The notes: a model not told the origin generated them from the letters alone. Shown: positions 38,901-54,692, counted from the stretch's first letter. The stretch: 64,000 bases of DNA from Tolypeutes matacus (GCA_026826555.1 JAKSZT010004976.1:8221658-8285657), one strand, 5' to 3'. A program made the numbers and translations.

Positions 38901-39206
38901 CCCTCTCTACATCCTGGATGTGGCAGTTTGAGATTATTTTATGAATTCCAAAAAGAAAAAGATTATGTTTATAAATATGTTGTACCTATGACTGTATTAA
39001 ATTCAGCTGAGGGGCCTTTGATTACCTAAGATTAGAGTTGTTTGTTTTTTTTTTGTTTGTTTGTTTTTTCACTTTATTTTGTACATTTAATAATTGAAAA
39101 TCTAAACAATTAAAAACTAAAAAGTAAACACAGATTAATAAATATATACATTTCTCAATTAAATGTAATGGATACATAAAAAATTTTTTTTGAATCAAAC
39201 AATATG

Positions 39207-42200
39207 TTACACAATATATTTGATTCATAGTAATGCATTCATACAGTATTTGTCCTTTTGTGTCTGGCTTGCTTCACTCAACATAATGTCCTCCAGGTTC
39301 ATCCATGTTGCCATATGCTTTATGACTTCATTTCTTCTTACAGCTGCATAATATTCCATCATGTGAATAGACACAGTTTGTTTATCCATTCGTCTGTTGA
39401 TGGAGACCTGGGTTGTTTCCAACTTTTGGCAATGGTGAATAATGTTGCTATGAACATCGGTGTGCAGATGTCTGTTCGTGTCACTGTTTTCATTTCTTCT
39501 AGGTATATACCCAGTAGTGGTATTGCAGGGTCACGTGGCAAGTCTATATTCAACTTCTTTAGGAACTGCCAAACAGTCGTCCATAGTGGCTGTACATTTC
39601 TGTATTCCTACCAACAGTGAAGAAGTGTTCCTATCTCTCGACATCCTCTCCAACACTTGTAGTTCTCTGTCTTTTTAATAGTGGCCATTCTGATAGGTGT
39701 GAAATGATATCTCATTGTAGTTTTGATTTGTATTTCCCTAATCATGAGTGATATAGAGCATTTCTTCATATGTTTTTTTTTTTTTGCCATTTGTATTTCT
39801 TCTTTGGAGACAAGTCTATTCAAGTCTTTCACCCATTTTTTAATTGGGTTGTTTATCTTTTTATTGTTGAGTTGTAACATTTCTTTATATATCCTGATAT
39901 TAAACCCTTATCAGATATGTGATTTCCAAATATTTTTTCCCATTGAGTTGGCTGCCTTCTCACCCTTCTGACAAAGTGCTGTGAGGTGCAAAAGTGTTTA
40001 ATTTTGAGGAGGTCCCATTTATCTATTTTTTCTTTTGCTGCACGTGCTTTGGGTGTGAAGTCCAAGAAACCACCATCTACTACAAGGTCTTGAAGATGTT
40101 TCCCTACATTTTCTTCTAGTAGGTTTATGGTCCTGGCTTTTATATTTAGATCTTTGATCCATTTTGAGTTGATTCTTGTATAAGGGGTGAGATAGGGGTC
40201 CTCTTCATTCTTTTGGTTATAGATATCCAGTTTTCGCAACACCATTTGTTGAAGAGACTGTTTTGTCCCATTAGCGTGGGCTTGGTAGGTTTGTCAAAAA
40301 CCAGTTGACTGTATAGGTGAGGGTTTATTTCTGGGTTCTCAATTCTATTCCACTGATCCATGTGTCTATCTTTATGCCAGTACCATGCTGTTTTGACTAC
40401 TCTAGCTTTGTAATATGTTTCAAGGTCAGGCAGTGAAATTCCTCCCACATCGCTCTTCTTTTTTAGAATGCTTTTGGCTATTCGGGTGTGCACTTACCCT
40501 TCCAGATGACTTTGGTAATTGCCTTCTCTAATTCTGTAAAGTAAGCTGTTGGGATTTTGATTGGTATTGCATTGAATCTATAAATCAGTTTGGGCAAGAT
40601 TGACATCTTCACGATATTTATTCTTCCAATCCATGATCACAGAATGTCTTTCCATTTGTTTAGGTCTTTTAAAATTTCTTTTAGCATTGTTTTGTAGTTT
40701 TCTGCATATAGGTCCTATACTTCCTTGGTTAAATTAACTCCTAGGTATTTGAGTCTTTTTGTTGCTATTGAAAATGGAATTTTCTTCCTGATTTCCTCCT
40801 CAGATTGTTCAGTACTAGTGTACAAAAACATTACTGATTTTTGCGTGTTGATCTTACATCCTGCCACATTGCTGAACTCATTTATTAGCTCAAGTAGCTT
40901 TGTTGTGGATACTTCAGGATTTTCTAAATACAGGATCATGTCATCTGCAAACAGTGAGAGTTTTACTTCCTCTTTTCCTATTTGGACGCCTTTAATTATT
41001 TTTTCTTGCCTAATTGCCCTCGCTAGAAGTTCTAGTACAATGTTGAATAACAATGGTGACAGTGGGCATCCTTGTCTTGTTCCTGATCTTAGGGGGAAAG
41101 CTTTCAACCTTTCCCCATTGAGTATGATGTTGGCTGTGGGTTTTTCATATATGCCTTTTATCATATTGAGGAATTTTCCTTTTATTCCTATCTTTTGAAG
41201 TATTTTTATCAAAAAAGGATGTTGGATTTTGTTGAATGCCTTTTCTGCATCTATTGAGATGATCATGTGGTTATTCTCCTTCAACTTGTTAATGTGGTGT
41301 ATTACATTGATTGATTTTCTTATGTTGAACCAGCCTTGCATACCAGGAATAAATCCCACTTGGTCGTGAAGTATAAGTCTTTTGATATACTTTTGGATTC
41401 GATTTGCAAGTATTTTGTTGAAAATTTTTGCATCTATGTTCATGAGAGAGATTGGTCTGTAATTTTCTTTTCTTGTGGAATCTTTATCTGGCTTTGGTAT
41501 TAGGGTGATATTGGCTTCATAAAATGTGTTGGGTAATTTTTCCCTCCTCTTCAATTTTTTGGAAGAGTTTAAACAGGATTGGTGTTAATTCTTTTAGAAA
41601 TGCTTGGTAGAACTCACCTGTGAAGCCATCTGGTCCTTGACTTTTCTTTGCTGGGAGATTTTTGATGACAGATTCAATCTCCTTAATTGTGATTGGTTTG
41701 TTAAGTTCTTGTATTTCTTGTTGTGTCAGTGTAGGTTGGTTATGAGTTTCTAGAAATTCGTCCATTTCATCCAGGTTGTCTAGTTTGTTGGCATATAGTT
41801 TCTCATAATATCCTCTTATGATTCTTTTTATTTCTGTGAGGTCATTTGTAATTTCCCCCCTTTCATTTCTGATTGTATTTATTTGCATCTTCTCTCATTT
41901 TCTCTTTGTTAGTCTAGCGAGGGGTTTGTCAATTTTATTGATCTTTTCAAAGAACCAGCTTTTGGTTTTGTTGATTTTCTGTATTGCTTTTTTGTTCTCA
42001 TTTTCATTTATTTCTGCTCTAATCTTTGTCATTTCTTTCCTTCTGCTTGCTTTGGGATTGGTTTGCTGTTCTTTTTCTAGTTTCTCTAGTTGTTCAGTTA
42101 AATCTTTGAGTTTAGTTCTTTCTTGTTTTTTAATATAGGCATTTAGGGCTATAAATTTCTCTCTCAAGACTGCCTTTGCTGTATCCCATAAGTTTTGATA

Positions 42201-43044
42201 TGCTTTGTTCTCATTTTCATTTGTCTGAATATATTTACTGATTTCACTTGCAATTTCTTCTTTGACCCACCGATTATTTAGGAGTGTGTTCAGTCTCCAC
42301 ACATTTGCGAATTTACTTTTTTTCCTGTCCATTATTGATTTCTAGTTTCATTCCGTTATGATCTGAGAAGGTGCTTTGTATAATTTCAATCTTTTTATAT
42401 TTATTGAGAGCTTCATTGTGACCTAACATGTGCTCTATCCTGGAGAAAGATCAGTGGGCACTTGAGAAGAATGTATAACCCACTGAGTTTGGATGCATTG
42501 TTCTGTATATGTCTGTTAGGTCTAACTTGTTTATCACATTGTTAAAGTTCTCTGTTTCCTTGTTGATCTTTGTCTAGTTGTTCTATCTAATGATGTGAGT
42601 GGGGTGTTGAAGTCTCCAATGATTATTGTAGAAATGTCTATTTCTTCCTTCAGTTTTGCCAGAGTTTGTCTCATATATTTTGGGGCACCCTGGTTAGGTG
42701 CATAGATATTTATGACTGTTAATCTTCCTGGAGGATCGTCCCTTTTATTAATATATAATGGCCTTCTGTATCTCATAACTTTTTTACATTTAAAGCCTGT
42801 TTTGTCTGATATTACTATAGCTACCCCTGCTCTTTTCTGTTTACTATTCGCGTGGAGTATCTTTTTTCAGCCTTTCACTTACAGCCGGTTTGTATCCCTG
42901 GGTCTAAGGTGAGTTTCTTGTTAAGCAGCATATGGATGGCTCATGTTTTTTTATCCACTCTATCAGCTTGTATCTTTTGATTAGGGAGTTTAATCCATTC
43001 ACATTCAATGACATTACTTTAAATGCACTATTTACTTCCTCCAT
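39207..43044 (-). pseudogene. LINE-1 ORF2 of the antisense copy, broken
   Basis: Open pieces are 40715-41554 (reverse transcriptase, with [24 protein letters not shown] text and [20 protein letters not shown]), 41517-41888, 41895-42332 and 42534-42776 (endonuclease, [16 protein letters not shown]). They lie in different frames, so at least five frameshifts or stops separate them. The C-terminal zinc-knuckle-like region is near 39608-39690 ([12 protein letters not shown]). Confidence 0.88.
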
Positions 43045-43124
43045 TTTATTCTTTGGTTTTCATTTGTCATCTTGTTTTTTCTCTCTTTTTACTCTTTTGG
43101 TTATCTTTTCTGCTATTCTTTCTT

Positions 43125-44099
43125 CTATACTCTCCTCCAAGCCTCTCTCTCCTGTCTTTTTCTTTCAGGTTCTAAGGCTTCCTTTAATATTTCCTGTGAA
43201 GGTGGATTCTTTATTGCAAACTCTCTTAGTTTCAGTTTGTTTGTGAATATTTTATACTCTCCTTCATATTTGAAGGACAGTTTTGCTGGATAAAGAATTC
43301 TCGGCTGGCAGTTTTTCTCTTTCAGTTTCTTAATTGTATCATACCACTGTCTTCTCGCCTCCACGGTTTCTGAAGAGAAATCTGCATTAAGTCTTATTGG
43401 ACGTTCCTTGTACTTGGTTGTTTGCTTCTCTCTTGCTACTCTGAGAATTTTCTCTTTATCTTTGACATTTTACATTCTGTGTAGTATGTTCTTGGCATAG
43501 GTCTATTTGGATTTATTCTGATTGGGGCACGGTGTGCTTCTTGGACATGTAATTTCATTTTTTTCGTGAGAGTTGGGAAATTTTCAGCTATTATTTCCTC
43601 AAATACTCTTTCTGCCCCTTTTCCCTTCTCTTCCCCTTCTGGAACTCCCATGACACGTATGTTGTTGCGTTTTGTGTTGTCATTCAACTCTCTGAGCCCC
43701 TGCTCAATTTTTTCCATTCTTTTCTCTCTTCTATTTTATCTACTCTCTTCAGTATCACTTTTTCTTTCTTCTGTCATTTCGAGTCTGCTGTTGTATGCCT
43801 CAAATGTGTTTTTGACCTCACCTATTGTGTCTTTCATTCCCATGAATTCCATTACTTTTCTGTTCAGGATTTCAAATTCTGAACTTTGAGCGTTTGCTCA
43901 ATGTCTTCTTGATGTCATTTATCTCTTTAACTATATTGTCTTTCAACTCATTAATTTGATTTTGGAAATTTGTGCTCATCTCGCTGATTAGTTCTCTCAA
44001 ATTCTGCATCTCTTCTGGGACTTTGATGTATTCCTTTTCTTGGGCCATGTCTTCTATTTTCTTAGTGTGGCTTGTAATTATTTGCTGGTGTTTAGGCAT
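43125..44099 (-). pseudogene. LINE-1 ORF1 of the antisense copy, broken
   Basis: Open pieces are 43872-44099 (MPKHQQIITSHTKKIEDMAQ, coiled coil), 43436-43717 (RVMGVPEGEEKGKGAERVFE) and 43125-43364 (C-terminal domain ending REAWRRV). Frameshifts lie between them. Confidence 0.85.
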
Positions 44100-45299
44100 C
44101 TGGTTAGGATGTAGTTTTCTCAGATGCTCAACCTCTTTCTCTTTTATAGGGATTTAGTGGCAGGAGGCTGTGAGTTACCACAGCTCTTTGATTTTTGGCT
44201 TGACCTGGATTGTTAGGATTGTCCTGCTGGTTGCTCAAATTGGGCATTGGACCCAATAACTGGTTGTAGCATCACTTCTTAGGGCCTTGGGCAGGGAGAC
44301 TATAGAGGCCAGGAAAAGCTCTCCTACTTATTTATAATTTTCTTATGTGCACTTCCTTGGTCTGCTAGGAGATGGCGCTCTTTGGAAGCTCTCAGTTCAA
44401 TGCCTGGTTGGAGTGTATTTGTTGTGACACAGACCAGATCAATGTGATAGAGCTTCCTGTCTGGGGGCTAAGAGCCTCGTAATTCAAACTTTCTGAGACA
44501 GTTCTCCAGTCTTCTCTGGCAGCCCCCTCCCTTTTCCCAGCTAGGAAATATTTCCACTCCCCTCTGAGTCCTCAACGGTCATTCCCTGTTAGCAGAGGAG
44601 GAGGTTCGGAGGTTTGTATATCTTTAGCCCCTTGCAGGCTCCAAGTGCAACAATGGTGCAGCCCCACCTGGCCTGGAAGAGCTCTCAGGATATGGCTGAC
44701 CAAACCTGCCAGTCAAAAGCAGGGTTGGCCCCAGGCTCTCTCTCCCCTCTCCTGTGGAGTCCTCAACAATTAGTCCAGGCTAGAAGAGAGGGGGATTGCA
44801 AGGGTCTGATTTCTCCAGTCCTTTGTAGGCTCCCATGGGAAACCACTGTGTGGTCCCACCTGGCCTAGAAGGGTCCGTGGGGCTCCGGCATTTTCTGGAG
44901 TTGTAGATCCCTGGAGCCCCCTTTGTCTGTAGTCGCAGGCCCTGAGGCCCGAGAATTCTAAAGAGTGTGGGGGAGGGTGCCGGCAGCAGCAGCTGCTGCT
45001 GGTTCCAAGTCACGGTTCTGACATCGCGATTTCCCTCTTTTGTCCCTCTCTCCTCTGGGTGGTGTGCAGCCTTCACCAGCTGTCCTAAACCCTAGAAGAT
45101 CTTTTTCAAGGTGTTTCCGCCTGTCCTCTAGTTATTTTTCTGGAGAAGAGATTCCCATGTATTACTAGTCCACCATCTTTCTGGAAGTCCTATACATATC
45201 TTTACTACCAAGATTAGAAGATACAGTAGATGAAGTTTTTACTTTTGCCCTCTGGCAATGGTGCCTATATTTCAGAATCAGAGGATTTATATATATATA

Positions 45300-45610
45300 T
45301 ATTTTAATTCTTACAAAAAGTAATATCTACTTATTTGTATCAATTGAAACAATCCAAAGATGTCCAAAGAAAGAAGTGTATACTTTTGCCATCCCACCTC
45401 CATTTCTAGCTCCTGAAATAACCAGTATAGCAATTTAGTGAGTGTCCTTTTAAATATTTTTTCAGAAGCACAGAAACATATTCATATGTATTCACACATT
45501 TAGATTTGGGTTTTATGAACAAAAATGGGATCATGCTATTTATATTTCTCTGTAACTTGTTTATTTTACTTAGTAAATTCATCCTCTTGCATTTTCTAAA
45601 GTTGAAAGCT
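45300..45610 (-). mobile_element. Old LINE-1 3'-region fragment, antisense (tentative)
   Basis: 'ATTTTTTCAGAAGCACAGAA', 'TTATGAACAAAAATGGGATC' and 'ATGCTATTTATATTTCTCTG' are typical of the complement of old L1 3' UTRs. Confidence 0.5.
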
Positions 45611-48119
<2,509 letters not shown>

Positions 48120-48384
48120 TTGGAAAACTGGACAAACTTAGATTATTATTAAATGTCCTTCTTTATCTCTGGTCATACTTTCTTCCTGAAATCTATTTTA
48201 TCTGATATTGATGTAGGCACTCCAGCCTTCTTATTTTTTACATGGTATATATTTTTCTGTATGTTTACTTTCAGCCTATATAATTGGATCTTATATGGTT
48301 TACATATAGGTTTTTATAAAATCCATTCTGGCAATCTCCACCTTTAAATTAGAGTATTTAGTCCATCAAAGTTTATGGAACTTT
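48120..48384 (-). mobile_element. Old LINE-1 fragment, antisense (left part)
   Basis: 'GAAATCTATTTTATCTGATA', 'TTTACTTTCAGCCTATATAA' and 'CACCTTTAAATTAGAGTATT' are the complement of the start of L1 ORF2. The same element seems to continue at 49700 after a younger insertion. Confidence 0.6.
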
Positions 48385-49699
48385 TTAAAATATTCATAAT
48401 TTTTTAACAAATCAATTTTATTGATACATATTAAAGCATAAATCTATCCAAAATGTACAATCAGTGGATTTGGTATAATCACATAGTTGTGCATTTATAA
48501 CTTCAATCATCAGAGCATTTTAATTATTCCAATAATAATAATAAATAAAAAACAGACAAACAAAAAAACCTCATCACCTCTAAATCTCTCTATGCTTCCC
48601 GTCGTACATAGCTGCTATTCTGTTTCCGTCTCTCTAGTTCATTTGTATTTATATTTTGTGAAAACAGTGTTATATATGCAATATTATCCATATTCATATT
48701 TCACATGAAGTTTCACTATGTTACATTTTTTAACTTTTCTTCTAGTAATATACATGTCCTTAGACTTTCCCTTTCAACCACTATCATACCCATATAGTAG
48801 CTCTGCTGGTTACAGTGTGATGTGCTTTCATCATTTCTATTCACTTCTAAAGATTTATGAACAACATTTTTATCAGTTCTGCACAGATTAACCCTCAGCT
48901 TTCCATTCTCTACCCTTACTCTATTTTCTGGTGACCTATGTTCTAATTATTAACTCCATGAGTTTATACAATATATTTAGTTCATAATAGCGCAATCATA
49001 TAGTATTTATACTTTTGTGTCTGGCTTGCTTCACTCAATATAATGTCCTCCAGGTTCATCCATGTGGTCATGTTTCATGACTTCATTTCTTCTTACAGCG
49101 GCATAATATTCCATTGTGTGTATACACCAGTTTGTTTATCCATTCATCAGTTGATGGACACGTGGATTGTTTCCATCTTTTGGCAATTGTAAATAACATC
49201 GCTATGAACATTGGTATGCAGATGTCTGTTCATGTCTCTGCTCTCAGTTTTTCTGGGTAAATACCTAGTCATGGTATTGCAGGGTTATATTGTAGATCTA
49301 TATTCAACTTACTTAGGAACTGCCAAACAGTCCTCCACAGTGGCTATACCATTCTACATTCCCACCAACAGTGAATAAGCGTTCCTATCTCTCCACATCC
49401 TCTCCAATACTTGTAGTTGTCCTTCTTTTTAATAGTGTCCAGTCTAATAGGTGTGAAACGATATCTCATTGTAGTTTTGATTTGCGTTTCCCTAGTGATG
49501 TTGAACATTTTTTTATGTAGTTTTTTTTTTTTTTGCCATTTGTATTTCTTCTTTGGACAAATGCCTATTTTGCCCCTTTTTAAATTGGGTCATTTGTCTT
49601 TTTATTGTTGAGTTGTAGAATCTCTTTATATATCATGGATATTAAACCCTTATCAGATATGTGATTTCCACATATTTTCTCCCATTGAGTTGGCTGCCG
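48385..49699 (-). mobile_element. 5'-truncated LINE-1 3' end, antisense, nested in an older L1
   Basis: The right part (48960-49699) reads like the 3' end of the long antisense L1: TTTTGTGTCTGGCTTGCTTC, AATGTCCTCCAGGTTCATCC and TATCAGATATGTGATTTCC, stopping at GAGTTGGCTGCC. The left part holds a different, longer 3' UTR (48385-48950) than the three long copies, so it belongs to an older subfamily. Confidence 0.8.
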
Positions 49700-50395
49700 A
49701 AAGGCTGAATTTTGATCTGCCATTTTAATATTCAATTTATACTTTTCCCATCTATTTTGTTTCCTCTCGTTCTCCTTTCCTGCCTTTTTGGGGTATTCAA
49801 ATACTTTTTAGAATTCCATTTTAATTTTCCTATTGTCTTGCTAGCTATACTTCTTTGCATTATTTTTTAATGGCTGTCCTAGTGATTTCAATATACATCT
49901 TTAACTTTTTACAGTCCATTTAGTTGTTACTGTATCACATCAGATAAAATATAAACATCTTGCAACCATAAAGGTTTATATCTCTCTCCCCCATCCTTTA
50001 AGTTATAGTTGTTATATGTATTTACACCTATATATATTACAAACTGAACAATACAATGTTATAATTTCTGCTTTAAACAGTTGTATGGTTTATAAAGCAA
50101 TTAAGAGGAAAAAAACAAAAAGATAAAAACTAGTCTTTTGCATTTATACTTGCATTTATACAGTTATTTACCATTTCTGATACTTCATTATTTTTTGAGG
50201 ATCCAAGTTTCTCTTTGGTGTCATTTCCCTTCTCTTTGGTATCATTTTCCTTCAAACAGAAGAACTCCCTTTATCAATTCTTACAGTACAGGTCTGCAGG
50301 TGTGAAGTCTCTTAGTTTTCTTTTATCTGAAATGTCTTTATTTCACTTTCATTTTCAAGGGATATTTTTGATATATATATAATTTTGTATTGACA
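49700..50395 (-). mobile_element. Old LINE-1 fragment, antisense (right part)
   Basis: 'TGGCTGTCCTAGTGATTTCA', 'TTACTGTATCACATCAGATA', 'CAGAAGAACTCCCTTTATCA' and 'TCTTACAGTACAGGTCTGCA' continue the older L1 interrupted at 48384. Confidence 0.65.
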
Positions 50396-50639
50396 GGTAT
50401 TTTCTTTTGAAATTTTAAAGATATAATGACATGGGTAAATGTAAATGCCAGTACAGTTGGATTTTTTATTTGTAACTCTGCTTTCTACTTTCTACTCAAT
50501 CTAAAAGGCAAATGCATAAAATGTAATGATAAATCAGTGGATCTGGACTTATATAAATATGTAATTTGTGATGAGAACTACATAAAGGTGGAAGAACGGA
50601 GGGGTATAGGAACATAGTTTGTGTATTCCATTGAAGTTT

Positions 50640-50975
50640 ATTTGATATCAAAACAAACGAGATTAGTATAGATTTAGGATGTTAAATTTAAGCCCCGTAG
50701 TAACTACAAAGAAAATACTGGAAAATATGCAAGCTCAGAGAAGGACAGAAAGTGAAGTACGGGTTGCCAGGGTACAGGGAAGGGGGAAGGAGGCTTTAAT
50801 GCATAATGGATGTAGAGTTTCTGTTTAGGGAGATAGGAAAGTTTTAGCAATTTAGCAATATTTTGAGGGTACCAAAATATTGTGAATGTGATTAAGCCCA
50901 CTGAATGATATGCTTGGGAGTGGTTGAGATGGGCAAGTTTATGTTGTATATATGTTCCCATAATTTAAAAAAAAA
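50640..50975 (+). mobile_element. Old LINE-1 3'-end fragment, sense
   Basis: 'GGGTTGCCAGGGTACAGGGA', 'GGATGTAGAGTTTCTGTTTA', 'AATGTGATTAAGCCCACTGA' and 'AGTTTATGTTGTATATATGT' in L1 3' UTR order, with an A-rich end. Confidence 0.65.
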
Positions 50976-51089
50976 AGAAAAGAAAGAGCAACTAAAGAGA
51001 CAATGATAATTAAATGCAATACATAATCCTGGATGGAATCTAGCAAGGGAGGAGTAAAGACTCAAAAAGACATTATTGGAACATATGAA

Positions 51090-51435
51090 GAGATTGGAAT
51101 AAATATTGTAAATTTATATCAATGTTACATTTCTTGAACTTGATAAGTGCACTTAAGGTGGTCGCAATGTAAATATTTTTGTTCTTAGGAAATGTATATG
51201 GCAATATTAAGTGCTCAAGGAGCATGATGTATATAACCTACACTCAAGTGTTCAGAAAATGGATAGCTAGCTAGCTAAATAGTAGAATGACACACACATA
51301 GCAAAATGTTAAAATTAGTGGATCTGTGTATCCGGAGTGGGGTGGAGTAGGAGTCTGTTGGAGTTCTCTGCATGGGCTTTGTATTATTTTTGTAACTATC
51401 CTGCAAGTTTGAAAGTATTTCCAAATAAAAAGTAA
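51090..51435 (+). mobile_element. Old LINE-like 3'-terminal fragment, sense
   Basis: 'TTTCTTGAACTTGATAAGTG', 'GGAGTTCTCTGCATGGGCTT', 'TATTATTTTTGTAACTATCC' and 'GCAAGTTTGAAAGTATTTCC' followed by AAATAAAAAGTAAAAA; it shares its last part with 22960-23560. Confidence 0.5.
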
Positions 51436-52074
51436 AAACCAGTAAGAGAAAGTGAAATATAAGGTCTGAAACAAAGTTTGCAAAGGATTTCTCCTTTGCT
51501 TTATCCCAAGGGGTCTCCTAATTGCACAGAAATGGGATGGGGGTAAGGGTACACAAAAAGGGATCTTCTTCTTGGATATCTGTGGATGTTGGGAGCTGAT
51601 GTCTCTTTCTGGAGAGGTATTTGTTTTAGGATAACATAACAGAGCAGGCCTTGAAGTAAAACAGGATACAGGTAGGCAAATAACATTACTTAAAATATCC
51701 ATCTTTGAGGAAAAATTCTACTCAGAAAATGTTTTTCCAAGGGTAAACATTCCTAGTTTTATACATAAAATATATAGCCATGCACTCCTGTATTTATTCA
51801 TTAATTGACTCATTGATTCAATAACTATTTGAATGACTCTCATATGTTAAAGGGGCCAGATACTGGACTAATAGGGAAAAAATGTGGAATAATAGTCCTT
51901 TCACTCAAATCAGGATCTAGTGACAAGCAAGATGGAAGAGAAGAAGTGGACATATGGAGCTTGACTTGGGCTAAGCATTCCAACATACTTCATTTCTGTC
52001 AATCATCTGAATCCCATCCCACTCCCCCCAACAGACCTGTGAGAAAGCTGTTGAATTGGAGAGGCTGTGTGGAG
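51436..52074. other. Intron 10 stretch without a named element
   Basis: Nothing recognised. Confidence 0.4.
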
Positions 52075-52370
52075 TCATAGATAAAAGTCAGGCTTTAGAG
52101 TCAGATGGCCTGTATACAAATCTTGGATTAGCCACTGATGGAATTTCTCCTCTCTGTTGCTCCACCTTCTCTCCTCTGTAAGATGGGGATGGCAGTGATG
52201 CTCACCTCACAGAACAGCGCCCGCACCTGGTAGGTGAACAGGTAGCCGTGACTCTCCTATCAGCTGCATTGGAGAGATGAGAAACTCTCTTACTAGCTAA
52301 CAGTGAGTAAATGGCAGGAGCAAAGATTGTAATCCAGGTCTGCCTGACAAAGTCTCAGAAATTCTAGCTC
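52075..52370. repeat. MIR SINE fragments
   Basis: Sense MIR text at 52075-52220 ('GGCTTTAGAGTCAGATGGCC', 'ATACAAATCTTGGATTAGCC', 'CCTCTGTAAGATGGGGATGG'), followed by opposite-orientation MIR text at about 52265-52360 ('GGAGAGATGAGAAACTCTCT', 'AAGATTGTAATCCAGGTCTG'). Confidence 0.6.
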
Positions 52371-52762
52371 CCTCCCCAAAATAAAATAATTATTTTCATA
52401 TGTTAGAAATAGAAAATAAACTCACATTTCCATAGAGAAACGAGAACCCAAAGAGAAAGGAGATAAGCCTTAGGTAGCTCAGCTCTCTTTACATCCCTTC
52501 TTTATTAGTTAATGTTTTTATTAAATTCATAGGACCCTTCCTTTTGTGTTAAAGATGCTGAGGAATATCAAAGTGTGTGAAGGACCGATTTCATCTAATG
52601 TATTAATTGATGAAGGCCACCATAATCTTACCCCTCTGGGCAAAAAATACTGTATGCCAGGGCTTGCATTTATTTGGGGTCTTCTTTTCTTTTAAAGTGG
52701 TTTGGGAGGGTGTTTGGAAAATAGGGTACTCATCCTGCCTGTAAATGCTGTTTTTTCACTAG
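52371..52762. other. Intron 10 3' end
   Basis: No named element; ends with acceptor TTTTTTCACTAG. Confidence 0.45.
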
Positions 52763-52885
52763 TTGATTGGCAGTGAAGATAAAGCCCCTTCTCCATCCAC
52801 TCAGAAAGGGGAGCCTCTCCCCTGCTCCAAATGTGGTCACCGGACTCGGCCAGAGGCCTGCTTCTGTGACTGGTGTGGAACCGCG
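52763..52885 (+). CDS. DZANK1: DZANK1 exon 11 (zinc ribbon 4)
   Basis: Acceptor TTTTCACTAG ends at 52762; donor GTGGGT starts at 52886. The 123-base exon is phase 0-0 and codes LIGSEDKAPSPSTQKGEPLP then CSKCGHRTRPEACFCDWCGT and A. CSKC and CDWC make the fourth ribbon, after a Ser/Pro-rich spacer that varies between species. Confidence 0.95.
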
Positions 52886-53039
52886 GTGGGTATCTTAAAA
52901 CTAAGCTTCCTTGGTCCAAGTACCTCATCACTATGCTAGAGAGATCCAAGGTCCCCTTCTTTGGTGGACTTGCAGAAATCACTTGGGATTTTTGGTAGTG
53001 ACACTTAATTTATCTAAGAATCTGGAGACAGAGCTTATT

Positions 53040-53660
53040 AAATCCTTTTACCTTGAGAATGGTTTTTTCATTGCTACTTTGATTTGCATTTCTTTGAGGT
53101 TGAACTTTTTTACACATTTATTCACTATTTGCATTTCTTCTTTTATGCATGCTGTTTACCTACCTTTTAAAAGAAACACTCAAAATTATTTACATATTTA
53201 TTTATCAGAATAAATATTGCATGCAAACAATACATATTTCAGAGCTTACAGTGAAGGTTAGTCTCCTTTCTCATCCTAGTCCCATAGATACCCTTTCCAG
53301 AAGCACTGTTAAACACTTTCTGCAGTGTTCTTTCAGATATTCAATGCATTATAAGTAAACTGATTGCATTGGCTAGCATAGCTTAATCTCAACATTGGTC
53401 TAATTCTTTTCACCTAGCAATATATCTTGTCAGAAATCTCATTCTTTTCAGTGGCTTTATAATGTTCCATTGTTTGAATGTACCATGATATAATTAGGTC
53501 ATCCCCTATTGCTGGACATTTAGGTTTTTTCCCCAAGTTATTCCTTCTAAAAACGATGCTGCAGGGAATGGTTTTGACTATACTTCTTTGTGTACTTGTC
53601 CATCTGTAGGATCAATTCTAGAAGGTGGGATTGCTGGGTTAGAAGGTATGGACATATGTT
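53040..53660 (-). mobile_element. Old LINE-1 3'-region fragments, antisense
   Basis: 'TGATTTGCATTTCTTTGAGG', 'GGCTTTATAATGTTCCATTG', 'CCCTATTGCTGGACATTTAG' and 'GGTGGGATTGCTGGGTTAGA' in the order of old L1 3' ends read backwards. It fills most of intron 11. Confidence 0.65.
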
Positions 53661-53753
53661 ATTTTGATGGTTAGGGATAATCTGGTAAAGTAATAAATTA
53701 TATAGGGAAATTATTATTATTCATGAACATACAAGATATTTTTTGTCCTCTAG

Positions 53754-53936
<183 letters not shown>

Positions 53937-54324
53937 TAGAACTGGTACTCTGGAAGAGGATGTGACCTGAACTGATGTACTGTGCCCTGTGGATCAACTC
54001 AGCACTTGGGTTTCCATGGGAAAAGACAGCCCAAACATTTAGAACTTCCACTTTCGGTGTGAAAATAAACACAATCTATTTTGCTATTATTATTTTTTAA
54101 AGTTTTTTCCAAACAAACACTCAACTTAGGTTTTAAACACCCAGATTATTTCCTCATAAATCAAAGATCTGAATATGCATTTATCTGTCATAGACTGAGG
54201 TCTAATTTCATTAGCAAGGCAATGAACAAAATGCCACTAGGGAGAAATGGATTTACGATATATGGAATAGGATATAGTTCTCTTATCTTGAGTTTCTTAT
54301 GTAGCATATCAAAACCTCTCCCTA

Positions 54325-54491
54325 GGGAATGGAGGTGGCTCAAGTGATTAGGCGCCTCCCTCCCACATGGGAGGTCCAAGGTTTGGTTCCCGGTGCCTCC
54401 TAAAAGGAAGGTGAGCACACAACGAACAAACACAGTGAGTGCAAACAATGAGGGGTTGGGGAGAAATAAATAAATTAATCTTAAAAAAAAC
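54325..54491 (+). mobile_element. tRNA-derived SINE, sense
   Basis: GGGAATGGAGGTGGCTCAAG, B box GGTTTGGTTCCCGGTGCCTC, then a body with AACAAACACAGTGAGTGCAA and GGGGAGAAATAAATAAATTA, and an A-tail. The body matches one half of the dimeric SINEs at 24993 and 56360, so this is the monomeric form. Confidence 0.85.
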
Positions 54492-54692
54492 AAACCACAA
54501 CCTCCCCCTCCCACTTTTTTATATTTTAGAAAGACTTAACTCTGTCATGTAAGATTGCTTTTGCTGCTTATAATAGTAGTTTGAGGAAAATCTCACAAGG
54601 TTATTTTCAGAAGCACTTAACAGCTAACTGGCTTCTTGTTAGCATAACATGTTACCATTTTATGAACTTCTCTAAGCTAGATAAAGACATTT

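Larger units (their letters stand above)
39041..45190 (-). mobile_element. Near full-length LINE-1, antisense to DZANK1
   Basis: The minus strand reads from a 5' end CTTCCAGAAAGATGGTGG (about 45188) through 5' UTR, ORF1 (44099-43125), ORF2 (43044-39207), to a short 3' UTR and A-tail (39041-39066). At about 6.15 kb it matches the sense L1 in intron 6 throughout. AAGATTAGA occurs just outside both ends (39029 and 45213), a possible target duplication, but 20-odd bases intervene on the right, so I am not sure. Confidence 0.92.

Noticed and set aside
45213..45225. Target duplication of the antisense L1 (AAGATTAGA at both sides)
   Set aside because: Only 9 bases match and about 22 unexplained bases lie between the L1 5' end and the right copy, so I did not count it as proven.
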